Source: Gilliamella sp. Choc4-2 (lineage in GTDB: Bacteria > Pseudomonadota > Gammaproteobacteria > Enterobacterales > Orbaceae). From it: 64,000 nucleotides of DNA. This document shows, piece after piece, positions 56,976-64,000 of the stretch. Each line of letters begins with the position of its first letter. Positions within the stretch are counted from its first letter, which is position 1. The notes beneath the pieces are model-generated. The model ran no database searches and was not told the DNA's origin. It saw nothing but the letters and a program-made list of their open reading frames with translations. The DNA is taken from NCBI RefSeq assembly GCF_001690355.1, contig NZ_LZHG01000060.1, forward strand, positions 124,001 to 188,000, in the 5' to 3' direction. The translations under genes and the position numbers were made by a program.

Positions 56976-59144
56976 ATGAGTCATATGTGGACATTTCAGC
57001 GTGTAGGCGGATTAGATCAAGTTGTATTTAAAAATGCCAAAGATATAATCAATTTGCCAGAATTAGATCCTAAATTGTGGGTTGCTCTCAGTTGCCCAAC
57101 AACTGGATTAGATTTTGATAAAAAAACGCTAGCATTACTTGATTCAGATAAAGATGGGCGCATCCGAATTCCCGATATTTTAGATGCAATTAGTTGGACT
57201 AGAGATAAAATAATTTCATTTGATAGTATTTTAAACACAAGTGAAACACTACCATTATCACAAATTAATACATCAACTCCGCAAGGAAAAAAACTATCGG
57301 TCACCGCTCAAAGTATTTTAGCTAGCTTGAATAAAAATAACGTGGATTATTTAACGCAAGATGATATACAGAAATCTATTAAAATCAATGAGAATAAACT
57401 TTACAATGGTGATTTAATCTTTCCTGCATCAAGCGAATTATCACCAGACATGCAAATGTTTATTAAAACGGCGATCAAAACTATCGGCGCACAAAAAGAC
57501 ATGAGTGGACAAGATGGTATTAATTTAGATATTGCTAAAACTTTTGTTGCAAATCTAAAAATATGGCAACAATGGCAAAAGGATATAAGCAATTTCCAAA
57601 CACCTTTTGGGGAAAACACTGCAGAAACTTGGAAATTAGTGCAAATGTTAACACCTAAAATTGACGACTACTTTTTGCGTGTCGAATTAGCACAATACGC
57701 CCCACAAGCACAAACAGCACTTAACGTTGACGAAAAATATATTGTACCAACCGAAAATGGTTTATTGTCTGATGAAGCATTAGCTGAGCTACCTCTATCT
57801 AAAATTGATACAACTGATGCTCTCGATCTGGTTAATGGGCTTAATCCGCTTTGGAAAACTAAAATTGGGCGATTTAAAACCTTAGTTGCTTCAACATTAT
57901 CAACCCCAGACAAACTCACACAACAAGAATGGCAAAATATAAAAAATAGTCTTGAAAATTATACTACGCTAATAAGTTCTAAACCTGAATTGTCAAAATT
58001 AGATGTCACAACTCAACCAACAGAAAGTATTGAAGATATACCAACCAAATTGATTACTAGCATGGCTAATGATGAATTACTTACTAAATTCGAAAAAATG
58101 GTTGAACAAGATAATAAAACCTCTATTTCAGCATCAGATGTACTGATTTTAGAAAAGTTAGTCCTATTTCATAAGCATCTTTATCGCTTGCTGATTAATT
58201 TTGTTTCCTTTGCAGACTTTTTCATCCCAACAACTCGAGCCGCATTTCAACTTGGTAAACTTTACATAGATGGCCGCTGTGCAAACCTTTGTGTTGCGGT
58301 CGACAATATAGCCAAACACTCAACCATGGCAAATTATTCTGAGCTTTGTTTACTTTATTGTGAATGTACACGACATGGTCAAAAACAACTGATTGCCGCA
58401 GCGATGACTGCCGGACAAGGAGATTTGTTAATAGAAGGTAGAAATGGCGTATTTATCGACAATGAAGGGAATGATTGGGATGCCAATGTAGTTAAAATAA
58501 TCACTAAACCAATTAGCATTCAGCAAGCAATTTTGGCACCTTACCAACGTATTGGACGTTGTATTACTGAACAAATTAATAAATGGGCAAGCAGTAAAGA
58601 TGCCGATGTTGAAAAATCAAGTGAACAAGCACTCCAAAACCCAGTAAATAAATTTGATATTGGCAAAAGCGTTGGAATTTTTGCTGCAATTGGTTTAGCA
58701 GTTGGTGCAATTGGCACGGCATTAGCCTCGATTTTTCAAGCAATATTTTCACTCACTTGGTGGCAGCTCCCTTTGTCGTTTATTGGGTTATTCCTGATTA
58801 TTTCTGGTCCATCTGTTATTTTGGCATGGCTAAAATTACGACGAAGAACGTTAGGACCACTGCTTGAAGCATCTGGTTGGGCTATTAATGGACAAGTAAA
58901 AATTAATCTAATGTTAGGTAGATTACTCACTAGTAAAGCCGAACTACCTACAAATGCAAAACGTAATTTGCGTGACCCAATGAAGCAACGCCATAAAAAA
59001 TTAAATATCATTTTTGTATTAGCAATGTTATTAGGAATTGGCACAACTGCAGGCTGGCTATGGCATGAAGGTTATATTGACCGTTACATCGAACCACTAA
59101 AACAACAAACTCAAAATAACATCGATACAAATGCCGACAAATAA
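56976..59144 (+). CDS. EF-hand-containing membrane protein of unknown function
   Basis: The 722-residue product has no name I recognise. A canonical EF-hand-type loop DSDKDGRIRIPD lies at residues 56-67 (Asp at positions 1, 3, 5 and 12). A degenerate partner with the same spacing is at about 119-130 (NKNNVDYLTQDD). The long middle (about 140-555) is soluble-looking. Three hydrophobic spans follow at about 566-590, 597-619 and 676-696, with a short charged tail. There is no signal peptide, so the bulk may be cytoplasmic and tail-anchored. A very strong Shine-Dalgarno (AAGGAGA) and monocistronic context indicate an expressed gene. Calcium sensing is an inference from the loop only. Confidence 0.8.
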   Translation: MSHMWTFQRVGGLDQVVFKNAKDIINLPELDPKLWVALSCPTTGLDFDKKTLALLDSDKDGRIRIPDILDAISWTRDKIISFDSILNTSETLPLSQINTSTPQGKKLSVTAQSILASLNKNNVDYLTQDDIQKSIKINENKLYNGDLIFPASSELSPDMQMFIKTAIKTIGAQKDMSGQDGINLDIAKTFVANLKIWQQWQKDISNFQTPFGENTAETWKLVQMLTPKIDDYFLRVELAQYAPQAQTALNVDEKYIVPTENGLLSDEALAELPLSKIDTTDALDLVNGLNPLWKTKIGRFKTLVASTLSTPDKLTQQEWQNIKNSLENYTTLISSKPELSKLDVTTQPTESIEDIPTKLITSMANDELLTKFEKMVEQDNKTSISASDVLILEKLVLFHKHLYRLLINFVSFADFFIPTTRAAFQLGKLYIDGRCANLCVAVDNIAKHSTMANYSELCLLYCECTRHGQKQLIAAAMTAGQGDLLIEGRNGVFIDNEGNDWDANVVKIITKPISIQQAILAPYQRIGRCITEQINKWASSKDADVEKSSEQALQNPVNKFDIGKSVGIFAAIGLAVGAIGTALASIFQAIFSLTWWQLPLSFIGLFLIISGPSVILAWLKLRRRTLGPLLEASGWAINGQVKINLMLGRLLTSKAELPTNAKRNLRDPMKQRHKKLNIIFVLAMLLGIGTTAGWLWHEGYIDRYIEPLKQQTQNNIDTNADK

Positions 59145-59177
59145 AAATGGCTAGACATAACAAACTACCAATAAATA

Positions 59178-59203
59178 ATTCCACCGACAACCTTCGGTGG
59201 AAT
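59178..59203 (-). terminator. Hairpin at the 3' end of glyA
   Basis: ATTCCACCGA (59178-59187) and TCGGTGGAAT (59194-59203) are a perfect 10-bp stem with a 6-nt loop, 10 bp beyond the glyA stop and 34 bp beyond the EF-hand gene. It separates the convergent pair. Confidence 0.75.
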
Positions 59204-59212
59204 TGCTAGCCA

Positions 59213-60469
59213 TTAAGGCTGATAAACAGGAAAGCGTCGACAAATAGCTAAAACTTTCTCTTTTACTTCTTGTATGTTTTGCTCATCATCAATATTATCT
59301 AAAACATCACAAATCCAATTGGCCAAATCGCATGATTCGGCTTCTTTAAAACCTCGACGAGTAATAGCTGGTGTACCAATACGCACACCTGATGTTACAA
59401 ATGGACTTTGCGGATCTTTAGGTACACTATTTTTATTGACGGTAATATTGGCACAGCCCAAAGCGGCATCAGCTTCTTTGCCGGTGATATTTTTATCAAC
59501 TAGATCAATTAAAAATAAATGATTGTGTGTTTCACCCGATACTACTTTAAAACCACGTTTTAAAATCACTTCAACCATGACCTTAGCATTTTTCACTACT
59601 TGCTGTTGATATTCTTTATAAGCGGGCTCCATTGCTTCTTTTAAAGCAACTGCTTTAGCGGCAATTACATGCATTAAAGGACCACCTTGCGTCCCTGGGA
59701 AAACAGCCGAATTCAACTTTTTGTATAACTCTTCACTACCATTTTTTGCTAAAATCAAGCCCCCTCTTGGACCACCTAAGGTTTTATGAGTTGTAGTAGT
59801 AACAACGTGAGCATAAGGAACTGGATTTGGATAAACACCTGCTGCAACTAACCCCGCCACATGCGCCATATCCACAAATAAATAAGCCCCGACATTATCA
59901 GCAATTTCGCGCATACGTTTCCAATCAATTACTCCAGAATAGGCTGAAAACCCACCTATGATCATTTTTGGTTTTGATTCTTTAGCAATTTTAGCTAACT
60001 GCTGATAATCAATATGTCCAGTATCATCAACGCCATAAGAAACAACGTTATAAAGCTTTCCGGAAAAACTAACTGGGGAACCATGAGTCAAATGACCGCC
60101 TTCAGATAAATTCATACCCAATACAGTATCGCCCGTTTTTAAAAGTGCCATATAAACTGCAAAATTAGCTTGTGAACCTGAATGAGGTTGCACATTAGCA
60201 TAATCAGCACCAAATAAAGTCTTAGCGCGCTCAATTGCCAATTTTTCAACAATATCAACATATTCACAGCCACCGTAATAACGTTTTCCAGGATAACCTT
60301 CAGCATATTTATTGGTGAGTTGCGAGCCTTGAGCTTGCATTACTCGTGGACTGGTATAGTTTTCTGATGCGATCAGTTCAAGATGATCTTCCTGACGCTG
60401 CTCTTCGCCTTTAATTGCATCCCATAATTCCTTATCATAATCAGTAATGGTCATTTTTTTACTAAACAT
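59213..60469 (-). CDS. glyA: Serine hydroxymethyltransferase
   Basis: The 418-residue PLP enzyme interconverts serine and glycine with tetrahydrofolate. The PLP lysine is in [19 protein letters not shown] (about residues 222-240). [37 protein letters not shown] and [17 protein letters not shown] are all conserved. The N-terminus [19 protein letters not shown] has an alternative Met at residue 6, but AAGGAG favours the first ATG. It is monocistronic. Confidence 0.97.
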   Translation of the reverse strand: MFSKKMTITDYDKELWDAIKGEEQRQEDHLELIASENYTSPRVMQAQGSQLTNKYAEGYPGKRYYGGCEYVDIVEKLAIERAKTLFGADYANVQPHSGSQANFAVYMALLKTGDTVLGMNLSEGGHLTHGSPVSFSGKLYNVVSYGVDDTGHIDYQQLAKIAKESKPKMIIGGFSAYSGVIDWKRMREIADNVGAYLFVDMAHVAGLVAAGVYPNPVPYAHVVTTTTHKTLGGPRGGLILAKNGSEELYKKLNSAVFPGTQGGPLMHVIAAKAVALKEAMEPAYKEYQQQVVKNAKVMVEVILKRGFKVVSGETHNHLFLIDLVDKNITGKEADAALGCANITVNKNSVPKDPQSPFVTSGVRIGTPAITRRGFKEAESCDLANWICDVLDNIDDEQNIQEVKEKVLAICRRFPVYQP

Positions 60470-60840
60470 GTTGACTCCTTCTTATTAATCACATTAGCCT
60501 TTAATTTCATTGATAAATTTATTTGCACAAAAATTACCTTTGTTATCCTTACTTATTCATCACGTTATTTCAATATTTTTTATTCTATATAAATAATTTT
60601 CATCTAAAATAGATTATCAAAAAATAACTTGATTATACTAAGTAGCCTATTGCATTTGTGCAATTTAACGCTTAAAACAGTCCAATGTTTTCAAAAAATT
60701 GTTTTAGAATATTACAACCAAGAGTTGGATAAAAATAATTTAACTTTTATCAGAGTAAAAATAAAATAATTAGCGATTTTTATTTTTTATAGTATTACGG
60801 ATATACTTATACAAAAATTAATTATTGAGTCTTAAGATCT
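60470..60840. other. Divergent promoter region, glyA / LTA-synthase-like gene
   Basis: These 371 bp have no coding-like frame, tRNA or repeat. I looked for a glycine riboswitch in the glyA leader and found none. A small inverted repeat, TTGCATTTGTGCAA, lies at about 60650-60663. Promoters for both flanking genes should be here. Confidence 0.4.
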
Positions 60841-62283
60841 ATGCCTATATCGACCTTAGTTGTTATACCTCTTTTCATTATTACTATCGTTTTCGCATCA
60901 TTGTTTAAAAAAAAGAAGTTACAATTACTAATTATAACGATAATGACTGTATTTATTGTAATGGAACTAACCTCTATCTATTTCAGTGGTGGTTTTATTG
61001 ATTATCAATTTTATGTCAATTTAAACGTCAACGATATTATTGAAGGGTTATTTATTTTCAAATTACAAGCTAGTTTAGTTATTATCGTATTCTCTTTCTT
61101 GATATTTCTTTTATTAAAATTAGTCAACATTTTTAGCAATAAATGTCGAATATTAATTCGTTTATTATTAGCATTTATTTCATTTATTTCAATTAGTTAT
61201 CATAATGGACCTTTAAGCCATTTATATGAAATCTATCAGGTAATCAATTCTCCTTGTAAGCCATTTAATGAAGCGCTGCAATCACTTAATATGATTAATT
61301 ATCCTAATAAAGATCAAATTGTTAGTACTAAAGGTAAAAACATTATCATTTTATCATTAGAATCTTTTGAACAAGGTTTCTTTGATTTTCACGATATAAC
61401 TCCTAATTTACAAAAATTACGCCAGAACTATACCTTTTTTGCTGACATGCCAATGAGCCGAGGAAGTACATGGACTACAGCATCAATGTACACTTATATG
61501 ACAGGTATGCCTTTTTTAATTGGTGGATTTACAACTTCGCCATTAATAAAAGCAAATGAAACAAGATTAGTTAGTTTAGGTGATGTGCTTAAAAAAGCTG
61601 GTTATCAGACACGTTATGTAATGGCAAACCCAGATTTTGCTGGTATTGGACACATTGCAGAAATTTTGGGTATACAAGTTGTTTCAGAAAAAAATTATAT
61701 AGATCAATACCCAAAAGCACCATTTGGTCTTTATGACAAAGATATCTTTGACATAGCTAAAAAACAAATTACAGAAATGCGTCAAACTGATAAACCATTT
61801 GCATTATTTGTGTCAACTGTTTCAACACATGCCCCAAATGGTTTTTATGATGAACGAATGCAATCAGTTATTTCACCTAAAAAAGACAATATGTCTTTTG
61901 TTGCTGCCTCACTAGATCATAATTTAGGAGCTTTTATTCAATACTTAAAAGATGAAGGTATCTTAAATAATACTGTATTTTATATCTTCCCAGATCATTT
62001 AATGATGGGCTCAGGCACTCCAACAATTAGTCATCTGTCCGAAAAGGAACGTAAATTATATTTGCTCACTAATGCTAAAATAAATAATTTACAAAAAAAA
62101 ACCAATCAAAGAATCTACCAAATAGATTTACCGCGCTTAATTTTAAACGGTGCACAAATTGAAAGTAATGCCAAATTTCTAACAGACTATTTAACAGAGC
62201 CTAATTTCGATAAGAAAAAATTTATTGAACAAAATAAATCTAATATAGCAACACTTAATTATTCTGCTGAAAAATATGAATAA
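60841..62283 (+). CDS. LTA-synthase/sulfatase-family membrane phosphotransferase
   Basis: The 480-residue protein has four N-terminal spans (about 1-22, 27-50, 77-98, 104-121) and a periplasmic alkaline-phosphatase-superfamily domain. Visible are the metal ligand Glu174 in LSLESFEQG, the likely nucleophile Thr212 in STWTTASMYTYMTGMP, and the later metal motif IFPDH. Family members transfer phosphoglycerol or phosphoethanolamine to glycans, lipoteichoic acid or lipid A. The short Thr-containing motif is most like Gram-negative sulfatase-type phosphoglycerol transferases. The acceptor cannot be predicted. It is followed by an AT-rich gap and gutQ. Confidence 0.8.
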   Translation: MPISTLVVIPLFIITIVFASLFKKKKLQLLIITIMTVFIVMELTSIYFSGGFIDYQFYVNLNVNDIIEGLFIFKLQASLVIIVFSFLIFLLLKLVNIFSNKCRILIRLLLAFISFISISYHNGPLSHLYEIYQVINSPCKPFNEALQSLNMINYPNKDQIVSTKGKNIIILSLESFEQGFFDFHDITPNLQKLRQNYTFFADMPMSRGSTWTTASMYTYMTGMPFLIGGFTTSPLIKANETRLVSLGDVLKKAGYQTRYVMANPDFAGIGHIAEILGIQVVSEKNYIDQYPKAPFGLYDKDIFDIAKKQITEMRQTDKPFALFVSTVSTHAPNGFYDERMQSVISPKKDNMSFVAASLDHNLGAFIQYLKDEGILNNTVFYIFPDHLMMGSGTPTISHLSEKERKLYLLTNAKINNLQKKTNQRIYQIDLPRLILNGAQIESNAKFLTDYLTEPNFDKKKFIEQNKSNIATLNYSAEKYE

Positions 62284-62662
62284 ACTAATAGTTAATGCAT
62301 TAAATAACTAATCTAGAAACTGAATATTTTCATAAATTAGGATGATATACAAGTATCTTTTTTACTTTTTATTTTTAGTGCTTTGGATTCTTGGTAATTT
62401 TTTCAATTATTAATATAGACTTAATAAGATATCCGCCAAAATTTTATTTATATATTATAATAGCAAAAATTAACCAATTGGTTTTTAAAATAGACATTGT
62501 TATTTAAATATTTATATATTAAAAATATAGGATACTTTATTTTTGAATATTAAAAGGTTAATTGCTAAACTGTAACACATTATATTAATATCTATTTATA
62601 AGTTAATTACTATTCATAAGTAAAATAGTTACTGTTTAAATAATTTCCATAGGTTAATTGAA
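62284..62662. other. Extremely AT-rich gap before gutQ
   Basis: No RNA gene or conserved reading frame is evident in these 379 bp. A 23-codon hydrophobic frame (ATG 62342 to TAA 62411) lacks a Shine-Dalgarno and is not called. The composition would suit H-NS-type binding, an inference only. Confidence 0.35.
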
Positions 62663-63625
62663 ATGGATGAATTACTAAGATATGGTCGAGAGCTTCTTGA
62701 ACTAGAATTAAACGAAGCTCAAAAACTACCCGATCGTCTGGGAGAAGATTTTATTAAAGCTTGCCAAATTATTTTGGCAACTAAAGGAAAAGTGGTTGTA
62801 TCAGGCATTGGAAAATCTGGACATATAGGTAAAAAAATTGCAGCTTCATTAGCAAGTACAGGTAGTCCTGCTTTTTTTATGCATCCTACAGAGGCTCTAC
62901 ATGGTGATTTAGGTATGGTTTCTGAAAATGATGTTGCTATCTTAATTTCTTATTCTGGTCGTGCCAAAGAATTTAATTTCATTTTACCAATACTCGCTTC
63001 AATAAATGTTCCTGTTATTGCCATAACAGGAGGATTAAACTCACCACTAGCTAAATCAGCACAAGCAGTGCTTGATATTTCAATTGAAAAAGAAGCCTGC
63101 CCAATGGGCCTTGCTCCCACTTCAAGTTCAACTAACACTTTACTAATGGGAGATGCTCTTGTTATTACAGTAATGCGAGCTAGAGGTTTCAAAGAAGAAG
63201 ATTTCGCACGTTCGCATCCTGGTGGCAATTTAGGAGTAAAATTACTCAATCAAGTAAAAGATGTTATGCGAAAAGGTGACTTAATCCCCAAAATTTCAAA
63301 GTCTTCCACAGTTCTTGATGCTATGTTAGAATTAAGCCGAACAGGAGTAGGTTTAGTAACCATATGTCAAGATGATAATAAAATTATTGGTGTATTTACT
63401 GATGGCGATTTACGTAGATTATTACTAAAAAACGGTACATTACATGATAGCATCTTATCTGTAATGACCACTCCAGGTTACAGAATTCCAGAAAATTGGA
63501 AAGCGACAGAAGCGTTAAAATCATTTAATTATCACAATATTACTGCTGCGCCAGTTGTCAATGCCAAAGATGAATTAGTTGGTGCTTTAAGTATTCATGA
63601 TTTACACCAAGCGGGAATAAGCTAA
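62663..63625 (+). CDS. gutQ: Arabinose-5-phosphate isomerase, GutQ type
   Basis: The 320-residue protein has an N-terminal SIS domain (GKVVVSGIGKSGHIGKKIAASLASTGSPAFF, HPTEALHGDLGMV) and two C-terminal CBS domains. Arabinose-5-phosphate isomerases feed Kdo and hence LPS synthesis. The N-terminus (RYGRELLELELNEAQKLPDRLGEDF) and the C-terminal HQAGIS are much closer to E. coli GutQ than to KdsD. No srl/gut sugar-alcohol genes surround it, so it may be the sole or main Kdo-pathway isomerase. It precedes aroK by 188 bp. Confidence 0.9.
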   Translation: MDELLRYGRELLELELNEAQKLPDRLGEDFIKACQIILATKGKVVVSGIGKSGHIGKKIAASLASTGSPAFFMHPTEALHGDLGMVSENDVAILISYSGRAKEFNFILPILASINVPVIAITGGLNSPLAKSAQAVLDISIEKEACPMGLAPTSSSTNTLLMGDALVITVMRARGFKEEDFARSHPGGNLGVKLLNQVKDVMRKGDLIPKISKSSTVLDAMLELSRTGVGLVTICQDDNKIIGVFTDGDLRRLLLKNGTLHDSILSVMTTPGYRIPENWKATEALKSFNYHNITAAPVVNAKDELVGALSIHDLHQAGIS

Positions 63626-63722
63626 AACTATTGATAAATACCTATTGCAAAAAGGGGCTATCTATTGAGATAATTACCAACCTAAATTTTTGTCGTATAA
63701 GACGGAGATCCAAGAAAAAGTT

Positions 63723-63775
63723 ACACAATTTATTTTGTGCATGATTTTTCGAATCATAACAAAATAATATTGTGT
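63723..63775. promoter_or_regulatory. Long three-part hairpin in the aroK leader
   Basis: Three arms nest. ACACAAT (63723-63729) pairs with ATTGTGT (63769-63775). ATTTTGT (63732-63738) pairs with ACAAAAT (63759-63765). ATGATT (63741-63746) pairs with AATCAT (63752-63757). This makes about 20 bp of stem with small internal loops, 39 bp before the aroK ATG. No U-run follows. It may be a leader element or a gutQ terminator stem. Confidence 0.6.
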
Positions 63776-63813
63776 TGTATATTTAACCAAAATTAATAGA
63801 TGATGAAACTACA

Positions 63814-64000
63814 ATGGCAGAAAAGCGAAATATCTTTCTAATTGGCCCAATGGGGGCAGGAAAAAGCACAATAGGCCGACAAATTGCACAACAGTTAGGC
63901 ATGGAATTTTTTGACTCAGATCAAGAGATCGAAAAACGTACTGGAGCTGATATTGCCTGGATTTTTGACTTAGAAGGTGAAGATGGATTCCGCGCCAGAG
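63814..64000 (+). CDS. aroK: Shikimate kinase I, N-terminal part
   Basis: The frame runs from the ATG at 63814 to the window edge (62 codons). It begins [21 protein letters not shown] with the Walker A loop, followed by [29 protein letters not shown] with the shikimate-binding DSD. This is the AroK pattern; AroL differs at the N-terminus. Shikimate kinase phosphorylates shikimate in aromatic amino acid synthesis. In enterics aroB follows, outside this window. Confidence 0.93.
   Translation, partial: MAEKRNIFLIGPMGAGKSTIGRQIAQQLGMEFFDSDQEIEKRTGADIAWIFDLEGEDGFRAR

Noticed and set aside
60470-60600. Glycine riboswitch in the glyA leader.
   Set aside because: No glycine-aptamer blocks seen on the minus strand.
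62342-62413. 23-codon hydrophobic ORF upstream of gutQ.
   Set aside because: No ribosome binding site at proper distance; T-rich DNA yields such peptides by chance.

Overview
This window looks like chromosomal DNA of an AT-rich gammaproteobacterium, most likely from the Orbaceae (Gilliamella/Frischella/Orbus group). The basis is that nearly every protein reads as a diverged enterobacterial orthologue, many enterobacterial gene orders survive (mreBCD-rng-tldD, accBC, dcd-asmA, hslVU, sucCD-cydABX-ybgC-tolQRA, fldA-fur, yciB-yciA-cls, cpdA-nudF/tolC, metG/mrp), and intergenic DNA is extremely A+T rich. The genus is an inference; I could run no search. I see no rRNA, tRNA, insertion sequence, prophage or CRISPR array. 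Most of the window is housekeeping core with short gaps.

Layout. 1-4.3 kb: minus-strand cell-shape and RNA-processing operon (mreB, mreC, mreD, rng, 5' end of tldD). 4.7-6.6 kb: accBC. 6.7-8.4 kb: a YadGH-type ABC exporter. 8.7-11.6 kb: mog, argR, and a lysine riboswitch ahead of lysC. 11.9-17.7 kb: a YeaQ-like membrane peptide, cysS, trmJ, a broken raiA, pheA and mutY. 18-20.7 kb: a UbiI-like hydroxylase, tatA, a candidate small RNA and an orphan S24-type repressor. 20.9-30.7 kb: an ABC half-transporter, dacB, a TerC/Alx protein, cycA, mltA, dcd and asmA. 30.8-40.5 kb: hslVU, tolQRA-ybgC, cydABX and sucCD. 40.6-47.4 kb: fldA-fur, yciB-yciA-cls, cpdA, nudF and tolC. 48.2-54.7 kb: metG, mrp, a class A acid phosphatase, tpx and sotB. 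54.8-64 kb: uup, a large EF-hand membrane protein of unknown function, glyA, an LTA-synthase-like enzyme, gutQ and the start of aroK.

Regulatory DNA that can be read directly includes a lysine riboswitch before lysC, a perfect FNR box with a correctly spaced -10 before cydABX, a sigma-32-type promoter before hslVU, a perfect CRP half-site pair between the acid phosphatase and tpx, and a possible Fur box over the fldA-fur promoter. These fit a gut-type, oxygen-limited life: cytochrome bd is under FNR, and sucCD stands without sucAB or sdh beside it.

No multigene system is clearly new here. The most interesting items are the unannotated candidate sRNA near 19.5 kb, decay of the ribosome hibernation gene raiA, the 722-residue EF-hand membrane protein, a degenerate non-cleavable-looking repressor, an 8-bp tandem repeat abutting cpdA, and several decayed small membrane-protein reading frames.
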